NCBI GenBank assembly: GCA_905220665.1
Contig: CAJNAR010000180.1
Location: forward strand, 1-64,000
Reading direction: 5' to 3'
DNA from: Albugo candida
Lineage: Eukaryota; Oomycota; Peronosporomycetes; Albuginales; Albuginaceae
DNA length: 64,000 nt
Part shown: positions 61,203 to 64,000 of the stretch, one piece after another
How positions within the stretch are numbered: position 1 is the stretch's first letter
Layout: every line of letters begins with the position of its first letter
Made by a program: the position numbers and the translations under genes
The notes under the pieces: model-generated
Told to the model about the DNA's origin: nothing
What the model saw: only the letters and a program-made list of their open reading frames with translations
The model's database searches: none

Positions 61203-61369
61203 TGTATTTCTTTGTCATCCATCGAATACAGATCTTTTAAACCGTGGTCACATCTTGCAATCTGCTTGAGTACGTTCATCCAGGATTTGTTCCTTCAGCG
61301 TGTGCGTGCATCTTTGTCAGTATAACGATCAGTGATCAGGAGACATGAGCTCTAGCAGCAGAAACGAGA

Positions 61370-61660
61370 ACTATTTCGAATGAGATCACATTCGATCCTC
61401 TGGTTTTATCACGGAATCGTTATTTTGGTGATACTGGGCTCTTTGACATTTTCAAGCTCATCAACGGTGCCGTTGTCCTTTCAGCTCTCACACAGTACGA
61501 CGTGGCTTCGACAATTCCATTGGCGTAAGGGTAACGGCCTTGGAAATGTATCTATTGCGGTTGAAAGATTTGACATTTACTTGATGCCACGCTTCGATTC
61601 CTTCGCAAGCATGAGAAGCCTCGTACTTGTGCAAGTTAATGCGAGTAGGATGACTTCATT
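61370..61660 (+). pseudogene. Possible VPS52-like tethering factor relic
   Basis: The blocks NEITFDPLVLSRNRYFGD and GLFDIFK, then LTQYDVAS, and in another frame ERFDIYLMPRFDSFASM and LVLVQVNASRM, follow the order seen in the C-terminal half of VPS52 proteins. There a YxFxxxFFG segment precedes YD(A/V), and a (W/M)PRFxxxxxxxxxSVxxxNxxxL block comes next. The distance between blocks is about ten residues short. VPS52 is a GARP/EARP subunit for endosome-to-Golgi traffic. No catalytic residue exists to confirm the match, so confidence is low. Confidence 0.3.
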
Positions 61661-61699
61661 TGGCTCGAAAAAGAACGAGAAACGTTCTATCGTCAATTA

Positions 61700-64000
61700 A
61701 TATCATCCGCAAACACCTATAAAGAATACCAACGCAGAATTTTGATGAGACCCACACATTGAGAGCGACCAATTCTACGAAAATGAAGCAAAAATGCGAG
61801 CGACAATTGAAGCCGAGTCTTGACGCTAGACAACGATGCTGCCCCGTTGGAGGATACAAAGACTGGGTGGATGGAAGGCTCGCGATTGTGATCCAAGACG
61901 CACACAAATAAGATTGTATTGCACAAGCATTATATATTGCAAGGCAGCTGGAAACCTCAATTCTGAGCACAAAATACTTTTTTATTTTTCATTCTCTGGC
62001 ATCAGATACGCCATGAAGCATTTTCTTCTCGACACTACACGATTAACTCAGTTGATGGAACAGATGAAAGGCGTTAGTGCACAAACCGCTGGAGGTAACC
62101 GAGCTCTTTAAAGTTGGCAATGGAAGACAACGTAAAACATACATCATCTGTCGTCAAGAGCGTCGGCATGTATTCCCAAGTGAACACAAACGCACTCTTT
62201 TTCGCATTTCCAATCCTTCGAGAGCTGATAGATGACGCTAAATGAGTTCAGCCAAAATGAAGGACCCATAATTCATCACCATCTTGAGGCCGTGTAGTGA
62301 GCATCAACGCGTCATGAGAGTTGTTATAAATCCCCAAAGCCACAGATCCGCGTGCCAGAATTCCTGTATGATTAAAATTTTTAGTCGTAGAAATTGCGTT
62401 TCCGAAGTGCATTGGTCGATCAAATGCGAATATTTTTGCAGTAAACGCGAATTCGAGAGCGTTTTATACGTAAAACTAAGCGGACTCGGTGTTAGTGGCA
62501 TTCCGATGCATTGTGATTGAGCCTCATCTCCATCAATTATCGCAAATCTTCCTGAGTTCACCTCGCTAGCTGAGGCCAGACTGATTCATTATCGAGAACA
62601 CATCAAAGACATCCCCGTTGTTACCATGCTTGACACAAGTGATGTGACTTGAATAGACTCGAGCATCTCCGGTCCTTGTGACGTGACGGACGGATCCCTC
62701 GTAAAATTCCCTTCTCCTTTTTTCGAGCAGATGATTTTTGTGTAGATAACGCTTCTTTGATTTCGAATTGGCCAAGCGTTGAATGAGCATTTTCAGTCTC
62801 GATTTTGAAACGAGTCAGCCAAAAATGGGACGAAAATTAAACCGAATTTGTGTCAGGCGAACTGTGACGCGAGAAGCTGAAAATCACGCTCATCGGATCA
62901 ATTCGCAGGTCTTGAACATACAATTCGACCCTGGAACTGAAGCCATTGATTCATTGTCCGGTGTGACGGTCGACGGCCTGAAAAGCGCCAGTAGATCTTC
63001 GCATTCTAGCCATTTTGCATCTTCCGAATCAAACACCAGCAACGTGTCTATGATAGAGAAAGGAAAAACTGTCATTTTTGCACTTCGATTGCGGAGGAAG
63101 CGGTCGACTTCATAGTGCTTTGACGAACATGTGCTAAAGTATTCCGAAAAGACCGATTCAAACGATGAAAATCGCATCGTCGTAGTGATGCGAACACTTT
63201 TTCTTTTGATGCGGACAACATCAAATTATTTGGACACTAATCCGCGCAAATTATTCGTATTAGTTGGTTTTTCGTTCAGAAATACTTCAACGAAACAGAC
63301 TATCAAGCTGCCCCGAGAAGAGACGCTAGACAGAGGATCGACGACAAAAACATCTGAGTCAAATCACGGATTATCATACTCTCGAATTTAGGTGTGCACA
63401 CTTTATTTGTGTATTCTCATCCAGCTCGAGTTGCACGCTACTAATAGAGAAGCGGGAAACCTTTTTTTCTCACTCGACTATTTCTTGACAATGTTTTTCT
63501 GTACTCAGCTTCAAAGCTCCATCTACTGTCACGCTTACGCCCACGACATATGCAATCATGCTTCATTTACCGATCGAATCCTTTCCTCAAGTATACTTTG
63601 CTGTGTATCATCCCCAGTCATTTCAGCGTCTTCGTCGTATATCTTTATTATATACGACGCGTGCGGCTTGCGTCAGGGTTTCAGTGTTGATTGCGTCTCG
63701 AAGAGAGACAATCACTTCACTATCTTCTTTCGTAACTGCAGCTTCCACAAAGTTACTCTATCAATGTGAAAAAGTTTCGCTCCAGTTGAAAGAACCTTCA
63801 GAATACTCACCGACAACTGAGAATTGGACGCTGGAACGCCGATTGTGCATCTAATACAGAGCATACACCTCATTTTGGGTGATTGAGTGATCAGCTCCGT
63901 AGCCAATGAGCGCAAGTGTCGCCATTTTCGTTATATCCCGTCAGTAAAATTGTGTTTCGAAAGAGACATTGAACCAGAAAACGTGGAATAAGGCTCATCA
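61700..64000. other. Stretch without recognised gene
   Basis: Contains frames at 61,836-62,111, 62,783-63,115 (110 codons), 63,131-63,391 and 63,392-63,769 (125 codons, Cys/Ser/Phe-rich) on the plus strand. The readings are partly protein-like but no domain is recognised. The window ends here without a clear boundary. Confidence 0.35.

Overview
The window looks like a repeat-rich, gene-poor stretch of an oomycete (stramenopile) nuclear genome. The assignment rests on two Ty1/copia families and a LINE family whose protein motifs resemble those familiar from Phytophthora and downy mildews. It is an inference, since no rRNA, tRNA or intact marker gene is present. I see no clearly functional single-copy gene.

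Layout. 1-9,345: tandem array of a 448-bp satellite (21 units; the window opens inside it), each unit carrying a 67-codon ORF. 9,346-10,130: 3' end of a decayed copia element (Copia-2) whose LTR holds a heat-shock-element-like site. 10,131-14,574: an LTR-bounded but frameshifted copia element (Copia-1, minus strand). 14,575-19,065: tandem array of a ~225-bp satellite. The 448-bp unit can be aligned as a diverged dimer of this ~225-bp monomer, so the copia block separates two lineages of one satellite family. 19,066-42,700: a gene graveyard with decayed copies of housekeeping genes (DEAD-box RNA helicase, BIG-type Arf-GEF, MCM5-like helicase, weaker LARP-like piece), LINE A, a minisatellite, a copia LTR remnant and a LINE fragment. 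42,735-47,215: a second, older copia element (Copia-3). 47,220-51,100: a decayed DDE transposase of a type common in fungi, intron-like ~69-bp repeats, and a 2.6-kb element with inverted termini and an AAATC target duplication. 51,200-64,000: an exon-like in-frame repeat, LINE B (same family and orientation as LINE A), and further unrecognised or weakly recognised relics.

Nothing here works together as a pathway. The region behaves like heterochromatin or pericentromere: satellite, nested retroelements and inactivated gene copies. The 21 satellite units keep the same reading frame with only two single-base indels, so sequencing indel error must be low and the many frameshifts in the relics are probably real.

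All protein calls come from reading translations by eye. No database search was run.
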